Source: Simplicispira suum
GTDB lineage: Bacteria > Pseudomonadota > Gammaproteobacteria > Burkholderiales > Burkholderiaceae_C
Length of the DNA: 64,000 nt
Assembly: GCF_003008595.1 (NCBI RefSeq)
Contig: NZ_CP027670.1
Coordinates: 62,001 to 126,000, forward strand
Direction: 5' to 3'
This document shows, in pieces, positions 1-9,552 of the stretch (the stretch's first letter is position 1; each line of letters starts with the position of its first letter). Made by a program: the position numbers and the translations under genes. The notes beneath the pieces were generated by a model that did not search any database, was not told where the DNA came from, and saw only the letters and a program-made list of their open reading frames with translations.

Positions 1-1235
1 CGACAAACGGGAAGACGTTTACTTTCACGCCGAATGAAGTCAAAAGCTATGGTGTAGAGGTGTTTGGGAAGCAAAAGGGTGCTCCCGACAATCCTGCCGC
101 AAATGTAAAGAAGACGGTAGCGGTTCGCGCGGTGAATCCTCTGGCCTCAAGGGCAACGATCAATGGCCCGAAATTGCTGGAGACCAACAAGCCCTACCAA
201 TTCACCGCCAAGATCAACGATGTTGTTTCCGACAGCAAGGGCAAGGGTTACGAGCTCAAAGGCTACTGGATTCTTCCGGATGGCACCAGAGTGGACGGCA
301 CCGAGCTGACATTCACGCCGCGAGCGAACGATAAGGTTCTCAGTTTCTATACCTACGTGGAGGGTTATCCTGAAGACACCTCCGTTTCCACATATTCGTT
401 CAGCACGTGGACATATACCTGGCCATCGGACTGGGCGATTCGCCTGCAGCCCCTGTACCTTGACGTACCCGCCTCCGTGAAATTCAGTGTGGAAACAAAT
501 TCAGTGCGCCTGCAGGATCTGCACGGCGAACCATTGACCTACACCTGGTCTCTGCCCGAAGGCGTGAGTCAGAGCTATGGCACGGACAGTGCCGGCACGC
601 TGGCAATCAACAAGTTTGGGAAATATCAGTTGGCGGTGCAAATCTCTGATACCAGGGGAAATGTCACCAACATCACCAGTGAGGAATTCACGATATTGCC
701 TCCAGCAACGGTGGAAACAAACGTCTCCCTGCTGTCCAAATATGGGGACAAGTTCTATTCTCCCGGCGCCTATTACCTCGGGGTAAAAATTAACAAACTC
801 CCCCGCGGGGACTCGTTCCTGCGCAACGAGGCGTGGGTGAACGATAGCAAGGTAGGGGAGTTCACTGGATCTGGGCACTACGTCGCGTTTGCCGAACCAG
901 GTGCGTATGACGTAACCGTCCGAACCATTACGAAGAGCGGCAACTATGGGGAGCAGTCGATCTCGCAACAGGTCCAGGCCCCACCTGCGCCGGTATGCGA
1001 GATCAAAGTCTCCAGCACGACCAGTGGTTCCTTGATCACACCGGCTTGCACCGTTGAAGCGGGATATATCAAGTCGTACACGTGGAACTACGTCCTTGGG
1101 GGACAGGCCCAGGTGGCGACCTCAAAATCATTCCTCGTCACCAAGAAGTGGCTTTCTGACAATGCCATTGGCACGGTCAGCCTCACTGTAGAGAGCGAGC
1201 TGGGCGCGAAGTCCACGCACCAAGTTACCTACTAG
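1..1235 (+). CDS. Ig/PKD-like repeat protein, C-terminal part (5' end outside window)
   Basis: The frame is open from base 3 with no start in view, so about 410 C-terminal residues of a longer protein are seen. The sequence is rich in beta-strand patterns, with several modules built around an aromatic-Thr-Trp strand (YTWPSDW, YTWSLPEG, YTWNYVLGG) followed by a G-x-Y/V-x-L-x-V strand, as in PKD or Ig-like sandwiches. Only two cysteines and no C-terminal membrane anchor are visible. It is likely exported, but the signal sequence would lie outside the window. Large Ig-like proteins are known to assist transfer of the R27 plasmid, so a surface role in mating is plausible but inferred. A strong terminator follows 20 bases after the stop, so it is not cotranscribed with the tra genes. 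Confidence 0.6.
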   Translation, partial: TNGKTFTFTPNEVKSYGVEVFGKQKGAPDNPAANVKKTVAVRAVNPLASRATINGPKLLETNKPYQFTAKINDVVSDSKGKGYELKGYWILPDGTRVDGTELTFTPRANDKVLSFYTYVEGYPEDTSVSTYSFSTWTYTWPSDWAIRLQPLYLDVPASVKFSVETNSVRLQDLHGEPLTYTWSLPEGVSQSYGTDSAGTLAINKFGKYQLAVQISDTRGNVTNITSEEFTILPPATVETNVSLLSKYGDKFYSPGAYYLGVKINKLPRGDSFLRNEAWVNDSKVGEFTGSGHYVAFAEPGAYDVTVRTITKSGNYGEQSISQQVQAPPAPVCEIKVSSTTSGSLITPACTVEAGYIKSYTWNYVLGGQAQVATSKSFLVTKKWLSDNAIGTVSLTVESELGAKSTHQVTY

Positions 1236-1255
1236 AGGCTGCACAAACAGGACGC

Positions 1256-1286
1256 AAACAGGCGCTTTTCGCGCCTGTTTTTTTTT
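1256..1286 (+). terminator. Rho-independent terminator
   Basis: A perfect 10-bp stem, AAACAGGCGC paired with GCGCCTGTTT around the loop TTTTC, runs into nine T residues. It ends the Ig/PKD-like gene and isolates the following lipoprotein-traL operon. Confidence 0.93.
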
Positions 1287-1349
1287 GGCCGCTCTCTACA
1301 GTTCAAGCCAATGAAAGCGTCTTGCGATGAGGCGCAAACAGCGACCCAT

Positions 1350-1943
1350 ATGGACACACCCTGGAAATTAGCTCTGATTTTGTTGCCCGCCAGCCTGCTT
1401 GCGGGGTGCGCAACGCAATCGCCGATCTCGCAGGTGGAACTTGAAAAGCATTGGGTGCAGAGAAATGTCGAAATTTCCTCGCAGGAATCAGTTTTTGTGA
1501 GCAATGAGTTTGTCGGTGTTTCGGCGGACCAGTACAGGCCCATCTCGCTTGAAGATCGCGTGGTTTGGGTGTCTGGAGTTAATCCCAAGACCTCGAAGCT
1601 GCAAAGAGGAAATACGCCGGTGGACGCGGCCAGCGTCCAATCGGACTCCAAGAAGAAGCGATTTGTCGTTGAGCGTGTGTTTGGCCTCTCCAATGGAGCG
1701 CTGAGTGTCGAGGCGCTCTTTGAGCTGGATCACTTCAAGGCGGCATCCACGGACAGGTTTTATGTGGAAATGCTGACCGCGGGCGAAATGACCGAAGAGA
1801 GTGTCAACCAGGTAATGGGAGTCTGGAAAGACCTTCTCAAGCGCCTGCAGGCCAAAGGTTTGAATCCTAAGAACGTGGTGATGGGCGGGGCTAAATATCA
1901 GCAAACCGCAGATGCAATTGTGCTTGTAAAGGTAGGTTCATGA
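1350..1943 (+). CDS. Outer-membrane lipoprotein of unknown function at the head of the tra operon
   Basis: The 197-residue protein starts MDTPWKLALILLPASLLAGC, a short signal peptide ending in a lipobox (LLAGC), so it should be lipidated on the cysteine and exported. An in-frame ATG 39 bases upstream at 1311 would bury the signal, so 1350 is preferred, although neither start has a strong Shine-Dalgarno sequence. The mature part is polar and has no motif I recognise. The stop overlaps the traL start (ATGA), which ties it to the pilus assembly operon. A later gene is the better match to TraV, so this is probably an additional lipoprotein. Confidence 0.65.
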   Translation: MDTPWKLALILLPASLLAGCATQSPISQVELEKHWVQRNVEISSQESVFVSNEFVGVSADQYRPISLEDRVVWVSGVNPKTSKLQRGNTPVDAASVQSDSKKKRFVVERVFGLSNGALSVEALFELDHFKAASTDRFYVEMLTAGEMTEESVNQVMGVWKDLLKRLQAKGLNPKNVVMGGAKYQQTADAIVLVKVGS

Positions 1944-2218
1944 TTAAGCGCCCGATTCCCAATTATGTGGATGACCAAATGCAAGTGTTTTTTTGGGAGC
2001 TCGACGAATTTTTCCCGTCGCTCACCATTTTCGTGGTCATGTTCATGTGGGATCAATTGACTGTCGGCATTGTCATGACATTTGCCTTTGTCAAGTTCTT
2101 CGGACGTTTCAAGAGTGCAAATATGGCCGGGGTTCTGTTCCATATGGCCTGGTGGGTGGGCCTGATGAGCATGAACAAGAAATTCGACAACGGCGCAGTC
2201 CGCGAGGCTGTTAAATGA
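1940..2218 (+). CDS. traL: TraL, pilus assembly inner-membrane protein
   Basis: The protein has 92 residues with hydrophobic segments near residues 27-50 and 62-77, the length and layout of TraL (the VirB3 counterpart in F-type systems). The N-terminal PNYVDDQ.Q.F.WELDEF block is typical of the family. It overlaps the gene before by ATGA and overlaps traE by four bases, so translation is probably coupled along the operon. TraL sits in the inner membrane with TraC and TraE and is needed for pilus extension. Confidence 0.88.
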   Translation: MIKRPIPNYVDDQMQVFFWELDEFFPSLTIFVVMFMWDQLTVGIVMTFAFVKFFGRFKSANMAGVLFHMAWWVGLMSMNKKFDNGAVREAVK

Positions 2219-2991
2219 ATTTGAAGTCCTATCTGACGAGCATGAGTCAGCTTCAAACGCTGACGCTCACCGTCATCTTGTCCAACGTGATCCTGGCTAC
2301 CGGGTTGGTATTCGCCTTGATCAATATTACCGGGCAGCGCGAGCGGGTCGTTTTGGTCCCTCCATCTTTGGATAAAAAGGCCGAGATAGCCTGGGAAAGT
2401 GCTAACAAGGATTATCTCAAGAGCTTCGGGCTCTATGTTGCGACCATGGTCGGGAACATACAGCCGAAATCATCTTCGGTGGTGCTCGATACGGCCTCTG
2501 TTTTCATGGATCCCGAGATCTATTCGGAATTTCGCAAGCAACTGATTGCGATTATTGAAGACCCGGTTTTCAAGGCGTCGGGTTCCGTTATTTCATTCAT
2601 GCCCCAGTCTGTTCAATTCGAACCCGAGACCAGTCGAGTCTTTGTCATCGGTTCGATTGTGACCAGCACGTCCGGATCTACCAAATATCAAAAGAACGTT
2701 GTCTATGAAGTTGGCCTCAAGATTCGTGAGGGTCGGCCATGGGTAACCCATTTCACCAGCTATGAAGGTACGGCCATTCGCTCGGTAAATTGGTGGGCAC
2801 AAAAGAGCTCCCGCGATGATTCGGTAATTCCTGACTATGCGTTGCCCGAAAAATGGAAAAAGGATGAGGTCAAGAGCGCGCCTGAAGCGGATTTCTCCGC
2901 GATGCATTTCCCTTCGACGCCGGCCGCTAGCGATGCTGAAAAAGGCTCGGCTGAAGTTCTTCCGGCAGCAAGTGAAGAAACCATCAATTAG
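2215..2991 (+). CDS. traE: TraE, VirB5-like pilus assembly protein
   Basis: This 258-residue protein has an N-terminal membrane anchor at about residues 15-40 followed by the block RERVVLVPPSLDKKAEIAWESANKDYLKSFGLYVA, which is characteristic of TraE. The C-terminal 50 residues are Pro/Ala/Ser-rich and extend beyond the usual length of about 190-230. It is placed between traL and traK as in F, R27 and SXT. TraE is anchored in the inner membrane, faces the periplasm and acts in pilus assembly. Confidence 0.9.
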   Translation: MNLKSYLTSMSQLQTLTLTVILSNVILATGLVFALINITGQRERVVLVPPSLDKKAEIAWESANKDYLKSFGLYVATMVGNIQPKSSSVVLDTASVFMDPEIYSEFRKQLIAIIEDPVFKASGSVISFMPQSVQFEPETSRVFVIGSIVTSTSGSTKYQKNVVYEVGLKIREGRPWVTHFTSYEGTAIRSVNWWAQKSSRDDSVIPDYALPEKWKKDEVKSAPEADFSAMHFPSTPAASDAEKGSAEVLPAASEETIN

Positions 2992-2999
2992 GCAGCAGT

Positions 3000-4133
3000 A
3001 TGCAAGTGGAATTTAAAAAGAAGGCGCTGCTGACCGTGTTGCAGGCCGCCCTGGTCGCGGGATCGTTCGCCGCTCACGCTGCAGAAGAGGCCGGCACTGC
3101 ACCGACTCCGGTTACTGCCCCTGTTCAACAGAAGGCCCCAACTGCCCCGGCCCCGAGCGAGGAGGGTTCCGCTGGAGCAAAGCCGGAGCCGCTGGCGCGT
3201 TTCCTGGTCAAGAAGGGGAGCGGTGGTGCAAAGACAGTGGGCACAGCGCCTGAGGTGCGACTTCCCGAAGGCCCTCTGGGCGCCGCTCCCGGTGACATCG
3301 GGGTTCTTCTTGCCGATGGCCAGCCGAAAGCGCCCGAGAGCCTGAACCAGGCAATTGCCGAAGCGCAAAAAGCTGCGGGTCAGCCCCTCGATCACGTGCA
3401 ACGCGAAATCAATATGCCGGGGCTGAAAAAGGACGACCCCTCGCTCAAGCCCTTCGTGTTGCACACGCGCAATGGGGTCAATGAAATTGTCCGGATGTCC
3501 TCGCGTCTTCTCAATCGCGTCGCCACCCCATTCAAGAAACCTACGGTTATCGACACCTCCGAGTCCACCAGCAAGGTGATTGGCAGCGATGTGTACTTCT
3601 TGCCGCACGGGGATCAGCCGATCGGGCTCTTCATCGCGGACTCAGCCAATACGTCTCAGACAGTCAGCCTGACGGTGATCCCCGACAACACGATTCCTGG
3701 CCAAAACCTGATCGTCAAGCTCGAAGACCTCCGAACGATCAAGAGCCTCGCGAATGTGACCGATTCGGAAGCCCAGGTCCTGCATCCGCAGGCCAATGAC
3801 TACACGAGCATGGTGCGCTCCTTGCTGGCCAGCGCAGCGCGCGGAACAGTGCCTGGCTTTTCACCTGTACCCCTTGAAGGCGGCGTGGCGCAGATGGGCG
3901 ACATGGCGATTGAGCCCGAGTTGACCTTTGCGGGCTCAGTGGCAGACATCTACCGCTATCGACTCGTCAACACCAGCGACAAACAGATTGACCTGGTGGA
4001 GACCGCGTTCTTCCGCGAGGGCGTGAAGGCTGTGAGCTTCTTCCCTCACACCAGCCTCCAACCCAAGCAGGTGAGCTATGTGTTCATCCTCGCTGACAAG
4101 CCTGAAAGCGCGGCACAGGGAGCGTCGCAATGA
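3000..4133 (+). CDS. traK: TraK, secretin-like outer-membrane core component
   Basis: A 377-residue protein with a signal peptide ending near AAHA at residues 24-27. A long Pro/Ala-rich linker up to about residue 145 is followed by the TraK/VirB9-like beta domain, including SDVYFLPHGDQPIGLFIADSANTSQTVSLTVIP. F TraK has about 240 residues, so the linker is an N-terminal expansion. TraK links the outer-membrane lipoprotein TraV to TraB in the envelope-spanning core. Its stop overlaps the traB start by ATGA. Confidence 0.88.
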   Translation: MQVEFKKKALLTVLQAALVAGSFAAHAAEEAGTAPTPVTAPVQQKAPTAPAPSEEGSAGAKPEPLARFLVKKGSGGAKTVGTAPEVRLPEGPLGAAPGDIGVLLADGQPKAPESLNQAIAEAQKAAGQPLDHVQREINMPGLKKDDPSLKPFVLHTRNGVNEIVRMSSRLLNRVATPFKKPTVIDTSESTSKVIGSDVYFLPHGDQPIGLFIADSANTSQTVSLTVIPDNTIPGQNLIVKLEDLRTIKSLANVTDSEAQVLHPQANDYTSMVRSLLASAARGTVPGFSPVPLEGGVAQMGDMAIEPELTFAGSVADIYRYRLVNTSDKQIDLVETAFFREGVKAVSFFPHTSLQPKQVSYVFILADKPESAAQGASQ

Positions 4134-5560
4134 GCCTTGCATCGAGCTTCAGCAACCTCTCTGCCAACCAGAAGCGGACCACCATGGTGGTCGCCGCGAT
4201 CGTTGCGATTCTGGGCATCAGCATCCTTCTTGCATCGGTTTCCGAGCGCAAGGTCAATCGGCTGCCCCGCGCCAACAAGGCAGAAGTCACCGTTGTATCG
4301 CCTTCTCGAACAACGGGCGTGGAAGCGTTTGCAGCGCAATTGGCCAATCTGGAAAAGGCGCAGCAGGATCTGAAAAGCGAGATGAAGTCCGTCTTGCGCA
4401 ACGCCGGGTCGGCCAAGCCAAGCGATCAAGGTGAGGACGCACCCAAAGAGGCGCCCCAACTTGAAGACGTCCTGCCTGAGATTTCGGGCCAGACCAGCAT
4501 CTTTGAAGCTCCCGCGAAAAAGGGGCCGGAGCTGCCCATGACGACTCCAGCGGTTCCAGTGGCACCGAGGGTGGATGCTGCCCCGGCCACGGTTGTCCCG
4601 CCGCCTGCTCCTCCAACTATCCGAATGATCGGCGAAGAGGGCGAGCTCACCGACGAGAAAGTCTCGAAGCTCAACACGCCCGCCGAAGCGGCCAGGACAG
4701 AGAAGAAGGTCGAGTCAGCCTTTGTGCCGGCCGGGTCCATGTTCACCGGTGTGCTGCTCTCCGGACTTGATGCGCCCACATCGGCCGTCGCTCAGAAGAA
4801 CCCGACGCCTGTCGTGGTGCGCGTCAAACGCGAGGCGATTTTGCCCAACTACGCATCACTCGACGTGCGGGAGTGCTTTGTGATGGCGGCGGGCTATGGC
4901 CAGCTCTCCAGTGAGCGCGCCCTGATGCGGGCGGAAACGCTCTCCTGTGTACGCCAGGACGGCAACGTGATTGAAACCAGTCTGGACGCCTACATCGTGG
5001 GTACGGACGGCAAGGTCGGTATCCCCGGACGTTTGGTGTCCAAACAGGGCCAAATGATCGCTCAGACCCTTGTCGCGGGAACCCTGGGAGGCATGGGGCA
5101 AATGCTTGGCCGCTCGCGCGTTCCGCAGCTCAATATCAACGGGCAAGGCGCGCTGTACGAGGACGAGTCGATGTCCTCAATCGCCCAAACCGGTATCGCC
5201 GGAGGTATCGGATCCGCGACAAACATGATCGCGAAGTTCTATCTGGACATGGCCAAAGAGACCTTCCCGGTTGTCGAGATCCCTGCTGGTGAGGTGGTGA
5301 CGGTGGTGGTGACCCGCGGCTCATCGCTGCCACTCAAAGGGTCGTCAAGCCTTCAACGCATCTCTGCGCCCAACGAGAACCAACGGAACGCTCAGGGCAC
5401 GGCCTCGCGCGCAGAACCTCCACGCCGCGTAACGGACGCTCGGCCGGCGAACCCAGGGCAGATCGTGGCGCCCGCTGAAGCGGCCATCAAGTCCGCCGTC
5501 GCGGCGACTGCGGGCGTGAAGCCCCCCGTCCAAAACTTCCAAAACGGCCTCGGCTGGTAA
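4130..5560 (+). CDS. traB: TraB, VirB10-like envelope-spanning scaffold
   Basis: The 476-residue protein has an N-terminal inner-membrane helix at about residues 16-38, a coiled-coil/Pro-rich periplasmic linker, and a C-terminal VirB10/TrbI beta-barrel domain. Recognisable pieces are FVPAGSMFTGVLLSGLDAP, RECFVMAAGYGQLSSERALMRAETLSCV and IPAGEVVTVVVTRG. VirB10 proteins connect the inner-membrane ATPases to the outer-membrane pore. The stop TAA overlaps the traV start (TAATG). Confidence 0.93.
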   Translation: MSLASSFSNLSANQKRTTMVVAAIVAILGISILLASVSERKVNRLPRANKAEVTVVSPSRTTGVEAFAAQLANLEKAQQDLKSEMKSVLRNAGSAKPSDQGEDAPKEAPQLEDVLPEISGQTSIFEAPAKKGPELPMTTPAVPVAPRVDAAPATVVPPPAPPTIRMIGEEGELTDEKVSKLNTPAEAARTEKKVESAFVPAGSMFTGVLLSGLDAPTSAVAQKNPTPVVVRVKREAILPNYASLDVRECFVMAAGYGQLSSERALMRAETLSCVRQDGNVIETSLDAYIVGTDGKVGIPGRLVSKQGQMIAQTLVAGTLGGMGQMLGRSRVPQLNINGQGALYEDESMSSIAQTGIAGGIGSATNMIAKFYLDMAKETFPVVEIPAGEVVTVVVTRGSSLPLKGSSSLQRISAPNENQRNAQGTASRAEPPRRVTDARPANPGQIVAPAEAAIKSAVAATAGVKPPVQNFQNGLGW

Positions 5561-6075
5561 TGATCATGTACCCCCTCCAATCGCGCCCCGCTTTATTCGC
5601 CGCTGCTGTCGCGGCATTGCTCCTCAGCGGCTGCGCTGGCCCGCTCAATACCGCAGACAACTCGGAATTCGCGTGCAGCGACCGCGACTGCCCGACTCCG
5701 TTTGAGGTTTACAACGCAACGAACTCAGCGCCGCCATCTGTCCGCAACGGACGCACGCCAGAGAAGTGGAACAAGGGCGCGAAAGGCAATGGGGCCGCGG
5801 AAAAGCAGCAAGAGCAAACCGCTATGCCGGCCTTGGACCTCACCCAGGCGGTAGCAACAACCGTGCGCCTGCAAGACCCTGCGCAAAAGACTGCGCAACC
5901 CATCCGCGAACCGAGCCAAGTGATGCGCATCTGGATCGCTCCTTGGATTGACCAGGGCGACAACCTGAACTGGTCGGGCTATGTCTATACCGAAGTGACG
6001 CCCAAGCGCTGGGCCTTTGGTGAGCGTCAGATCCGCTACCAAAGTCTCGCGCCTCAATTCGTGCAACCGAAATAA
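5560..6075 (+). CDS. traV: TraV, outer-membrane lipoprotein
   Basis: The 171-residue protein has a signal peptide and the lipobox LLLSGC, then a cysteine-containing N-terminal segment (CSDRDCPTPFEVY) typical of TraV. The C-terminal part (MRIWIAPWIDQGDNLNWSGYVYTEVTPKRWAFGE) also fits the family. An alternative in-frame ATG two codons later (5566) would give the same mature protein. TraV anchors TraK to the outer membrane. The pilin gene follows directly, as in SXT and IncC rather than in F. Confidence 0.88.
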   Translation: MIMYPLQSRPALFAAAVAALLLSGCAGPLNTADNSEFACSDRDCPTPFEVYNATNSAPPSVRNGRTPEKWNKGAKGNGAAEKQQEQTAMPALDLTQAVATTVRLQDPAQKTAQPIREPSQVMRIWIAPWIDQGDNLNWSGYVYTEVTPKRWAFGERQIRYQSLAPQFVQPK

Positions 6076-6110
6076 CGATTTCCCTCAACCGCCTCAAGAA
6101 AGGTACTACC

Positions 6111-6446
6111 GTGAAAAGCAAGCTCCAAAACAATTCCAAGCTGGTCCGCAACGTGCAAACCGCACTGCTGCTGGCAGTCGCCGTCTCGCTCCCCATGCAA
6201 GCCATGGCCGGGGCGGGCGGCAGTGAGTTCACCCAGGTCTATGACCAGTTGACCGGTTGGTCCAACGGCATTTTGGGCAAGTCGCTCGGCGTGGCGGCGT
6301 TGCTTGTCGGCCTGGGTGTGGGCGTGATCAAGCAGTCGGTGATTGCCGCTGTCGTGGGCGTCGCCATGGCGCTGACCGCGGGTTTCGGCCCCGGCGTGAT
6401 CGACGGCGTGATCACCTCGGGAGTGTCCATCGTCAACGCCATCTAA
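6111..6446 (+). CDS. traA: TraA, conjugative pilin precursor
   Basis: A 111-residue prepilin that begins at GTG 6111 behind a good ribosome site (AAGAAAGG). The leader of about 40 residues ends MQAMA, giving a mature pilin of about 70 residues that starts GAGGSEF. Two hydrophobic segments (GVAALLVGLGVGVIKQS and a C-terminal one) match the two-helix F-type pilin. Its small size and place between traV and traC support the call. The trhF peptidase encoded downstream could take part in its processing; that is an inference from related systems. Confidence 0.85.
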   Translation: MKSKLQNNSKLVRNVQTALLLAVAVSLPMQAMAGAGGSEFTQVYDQLTGWSNGILGKSLGVAALLVGLGVGVIKQSVIAAVVGVAMALTAGFGPGVIDGVITSGVSIVNAI

Positions 6447-6456
6447 AACGCCAAAC

Positions 6457-8901
6457 ATGTCCGCCCTGCACCGCAAGTTTCAACGCGCCGCTGAGCGCAT
6501 ATCGCCCGACGAGTACATCCCAGTGGTGGCCTACGACGAAGAGAGCGGTGTGCTCATGACCGATGATGGTCATATCGGTGTTTGCTATTGGGGCGACCCG
6601 GTGAACGGGGCGGACGACACAACTGCCGACATGCTCAAAGGGGCGCTCTCCCTGGCGCTCCCTGAAGGCAGCTTTGTCCAACTGTCGATTATCGGGATGC
6701 CCGACATCGATAACCAAATTGCTCAATACCAAAATCGGCGAGAGCAAGACATCTATCGGATCCGTGACGTTTCTGCGCGCGACACCCTTCGTGAGTACGC
6801 AAAGCGTCGCGCGGAGTTCATGCATGGCGCGGCCCACGTATCCAACATCCCCACCATAGGCACAAAGATTCATGATCGGCGCGTCGTACTGTCGGTGAAG
6901 TCACCCTTCAAAGGCAGAACGCCAAGCACCGAAGAGATCGACAACATCGCTGAAACCGGCGCCAAGCTCGCAGAGTCCATGCAAACCTTCGGTTTGTTTC
7001 TGCGCCGCATGAATGCCACCCAATATCTGGAGCTGGCCCACCGGCTCACGCACCCGTTTGCACCGCGCAAGATTGACCAGGTGCGAACCGACCAGCTCCT
7101 CAAGAACCAAGTGTTCCTGCCAGGCGAGAGCATCGAGGTGCACAAGGACGCATTGTTGTTCAACGACGATACGCACGTGCAGATGCTCGCGGTAGGGCGC
7201 TGGCCCAAGAGCAACGACTTGTCCCTGATGGCCTTCATGATCGGGGACCCGCTCGGGGCGAACAATCAGATCAAGCTGCCCTATCACATCAGCTTGACGC
7301 TGCACTATCCGAATCAGTACGGCAAAACCACGAGCATGAAGCAGAAGGCCGCCATGATCAACTATCAGGCCTTCGGCCCGATGTTGCGCTTCGTGCCGAA
7401 GCTGGCGTTCAAAAAGCAAGGCATGGATGTCCTTGTGAATGCGATGGAGCAGGGCGCCTCGGTCGTGGAAGCATCGCTCACAGTGAGCGTGTACGGGCAG
7501 ACCCGCGAAGAGTGCTCGCGCCAATCATCGACGCTGCGCACCTACCTGCAATCATTCGACTTCGCGATGGGAGAAGAGCGCTTTGTGGTGCTCTCCTCAT
7601 TCTGGAATTCGTTCCCGCTCTTTCCTTCTGTCGAGAGCATCAAGAACACCTTTCGTTTCAAGACCATGGCGGTGGAGCAAGCCATGACCTTCGCTCCGAT
7701 CCTCGGAGAGTGGAAAGGAACGTCCGTTTTTGCCAAGCCTGGCCAGGGCTATGGGATGCTCCTGCAGAGTCGTCGCGGTCAGTTGATGAGCCTCGACCTG
7801 TTCGACAGTCCCACGAACTACAACGGCGTGGTCTTTGCGTCTTCTGGGGCCGGCAAGTCGTTCCTCACCCAGTCGATGAACATGGATTACTTGTCGATGG
7901 GTGCCAAGGTGTGGGTGATCGACGTGGGACGGTCTTACCTGAAGCAAGCCAAGATGCTCAACGGCTCATTCATTGAGTTTGGGCCGGAGTCAGGGATCTG
8001 CTTGAACCCGTTTTCTCGGGTCGTGGACATCGACGAAGAAGTGTCCTTGATCCAGGCCTGCATCGAGAAAATGGCAGCTCCTGAGGACGGGCTCGACGAC
8101 TACCGTCGCTCGCGCATTGAGGAAGCCATAAAGGCCGTATGGGGGCGCATGGGTACGGGTTCGACCATCACGGACGTGGCCGACTACCTCACGCACCAAG
8201 AGGACCAGCGCACAGCCGACATCGGCAACATGCTGTACCGCTTTACGCGCTACGGCTCCGAAGGCTATTGGTTCGACGGCAAGGCGAACGTGGACATGTC
8301 CAACGATTTCGTGGTGCTCGAACTCGAAGAGCTCAAAGGAAAGCGCACGCTGCAGCAGGTGGTGTTGATGCAACTCATCAGCAACATCCAGCGCGAGATG
8401 TACCTCTCCAATGACGGGCGGCCAAAGATCCTCGTGATCGATGAAGCGTGGGATCTTCTCGATGACCCGATGGTCGGGCGTTTCATGGAGCATGCCTACA
8501 GGCGGTTCCGGAAATATGGCGGCGCGGCCATTGTGGTTACGCAGTCAATCGCAGACCTGTACCGCTCTGATTCTGGGCGTGCAATCGCCGCCAACAGCGC
8601 TTTCAAATTCATTCTCAAGCAGACGGCCGAGTCAATCGAGCAGGTGAAGAAGGAAGGCCATCTGGCGCTGGGCGACTACGGCTTTTATTTGCTCCAGACG
8701 GTGCATTCAATCCCCGGCAAGTATTCGGAGGTGATGTTCTACACCGAGCAGGGGATGGGTGTCGCCCGACTGGTTGTGGACCGCTTTTCACAAGTCCTGT
8801 TCTCGACCTCCGGTGCTGAGCGAACGGAAGTCATTGCAAACATCGAGCGGGGCATGAACCCGGTTGAGGCCGTCGAAACGTTTATCGCCAACCATGGATA
8901 A
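6457..8901 (+). CDS. traC: TraC, VirB4-like type IV secretion ATPase
   Basis: The 814-residue protein is of the normal TraC length. The Walker A motif SSGAGKS spans residues 462-468 and the Walker B region is KILVIDEAWDLL with D662 and E663. The motif FRKYGGAAIVVTQSIADLY resembles the sensor segment of VirB4 ATPases. It energises pilus assembly at the inner membrane. It starts 10 bases after traA and its last bases overlap trbI. Confidence 0.95.
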   Translation: MSALHRKFQRAAERISPDEYIPVVAYDEESGVLMTDDGHIGVCYWGDPVNGADDTTADMLKGALSLALPEGSFVQLSIIGMPDIDNQIAQYQNRREQDIYRIRDVSARDTLREYAKRRAEFMHGAAHVSNIPTIGTKIHDRRVVLSVKSPFKGRTPSTEEIDNIAETGAKLAESMQTFGLFLRRMNATQYLELAHRLTHPFAPRKIDQVRTDQLLKNQVFLPGESIEVHKDALLFNDDTHVQMLAVGRWPKSNDLSLMAFMIGDPLGANNQIKLPYHISLTLHYPNQYGKTTSMKQKAAMINYQAFGPMLRFVPKLAFKKQGMDVLVNAMEQGASVVEASLTVSVYGQTREECSRQSSTLRTYLQSFDFAMGEERFVVLSSFWNSFPLFPSVESIKNTFRFKTMAVEQAMTFAPILGEWKGTSVFAKPGQGYGMLLQSRRGQLMSLDLFDSPTNYNGVVFASSGAGKSFLTQSMNMDYLSMGAKVWVIDVGRSYLKQAKMLNGSFIEFGPESGICLNPFSRVVDIDEEVSLIQACIEKMAAPEDGLDDYRRSRIEEAIKAVWGRMGTGSTITDVADYLTHQEDQRTADIGNMLYRFTRYGSEGYWFDGKANVDMSNDFVVLELEELKGKRTLQQVVLMQLISNIQREMYLSNDGRPKILVIDEAWDLLDDPMVGRFMEHAYRRFRKYGGAAIVVTQSIADLYRSDSGRAIAANSAFKFILKQTAESIEQVKKEGHLALGDYGFYLLQTVHSIPGKYSEVMFYTEQGMGVARLVVDRFSQVLFSTSGAERTEVIANIERGMNPVEAVETFIANHG

Positions 8902-9409
8902 GAGAAAAATGCAGGAACGAGAGACCGAGGACCAAGCCCAAGACGACGAAGCAACACGGCAACCCAAGGCCACTGCGGCTGCGCCCAAGAAGAGCTCTGG
9001 CCTCTTGCCATTCATGGTGGACGCGCTGGTGGTAGTGGTCATCGCAGTGATCGCTTCCTTTGCCGTGGTGCGCTATGCACCCCAAGACCAGACCGAAAGG
9101 CCTCCCGAACCGCAGAAGTTCGCTTACGTGGATATGGAGCGCCTATCAAGGGAGCACATTCTTGGGCTCACCGAACAGGCGCGCAGCGGGGAAATTGATG
9201 CGGAGGAGATCACGAAGAGGACTCGCGAATTCGCTCAAGCACTCATGACCGGAATTTCCGCGGTGTCCGAGCAGGGCGTCATCGTCTTCAATGCCAACGC
9301 CCTCGCTTCGGTTCCCGCGACCACGGAAGATTTGACCCAAACACTGCAGGAACAGTTGCAGAAATCTGGGCAGATGGCAATACGGAAATCCAAGCAAGCG
9401 TCGCCCTAA
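8894..9409 (+). CDS. trbI: TrbI-like inner-membrane protein of the F-type transfer system
   Basis: 171 residues from the ATG that overlaps the traC stop; another ATG at 8909 is possible. A charged N-terminus, one membrane helix (ALVVVVIAVIASFAVV) and a periplasmic C-terminal domain follow the F TrbI plan. The C-terminal EEITKRTREFAQALMTGISAVSEQGVIVFNANALASVPATTEDLT resembles the family core. F TrbI influences pilus retraction and outgrowth. The protein is about 40 residues longer than F TrbI, mainly at the N-terminus. Confidence 0.75.
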   Translation: MDKRKMQERETEDQAQDDEATRQPKATAAAPKKSSGLLPFMVDALVVVVIAVIASFAVVRYAPQDQTERPPEPQKFAYVDMERLSREHILGLTEQARSGEIDAEEITKRTREFAQALMTGISAVSEQGVIVFNANALASVPATTEDLTQTLQEQLQKSGQMAIRKSKQASP

Positions 9410-9505
9410 ACAAGGCGAAACCTGGTGCGTTTCGTTGCAATTTACGGCGGACGCAAACCTAGTATTTGAAGCACCTGCAGGCCCCCGCTTGTCGGTGCTT
9501 TTTCT
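9407..9505 (+). repeat. Intergenic structured element R1 (copy 1 of 2) ending in a terminator-like hairpin
   Basis: This element between trbI and trhF is repeated at 16377-16475. The copies share a 22-base block beginning GGCGAAACCTGG that folds as CGAAAC...GTTTCG, then a CCTAGTAT block at the same spacing of 42 bases, then CACCTGC. The element ends in an AAGCACC/GGTGCTT stem with a T run. It looks like an attenuator or an RNA target that splits the tra genes into transcription units. Confidence 0.7.
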
Positions 9506-9552
9506 ATTGGGAATCCACCTTGCAATCGAATTCAATTCATGGCGATCGCGTG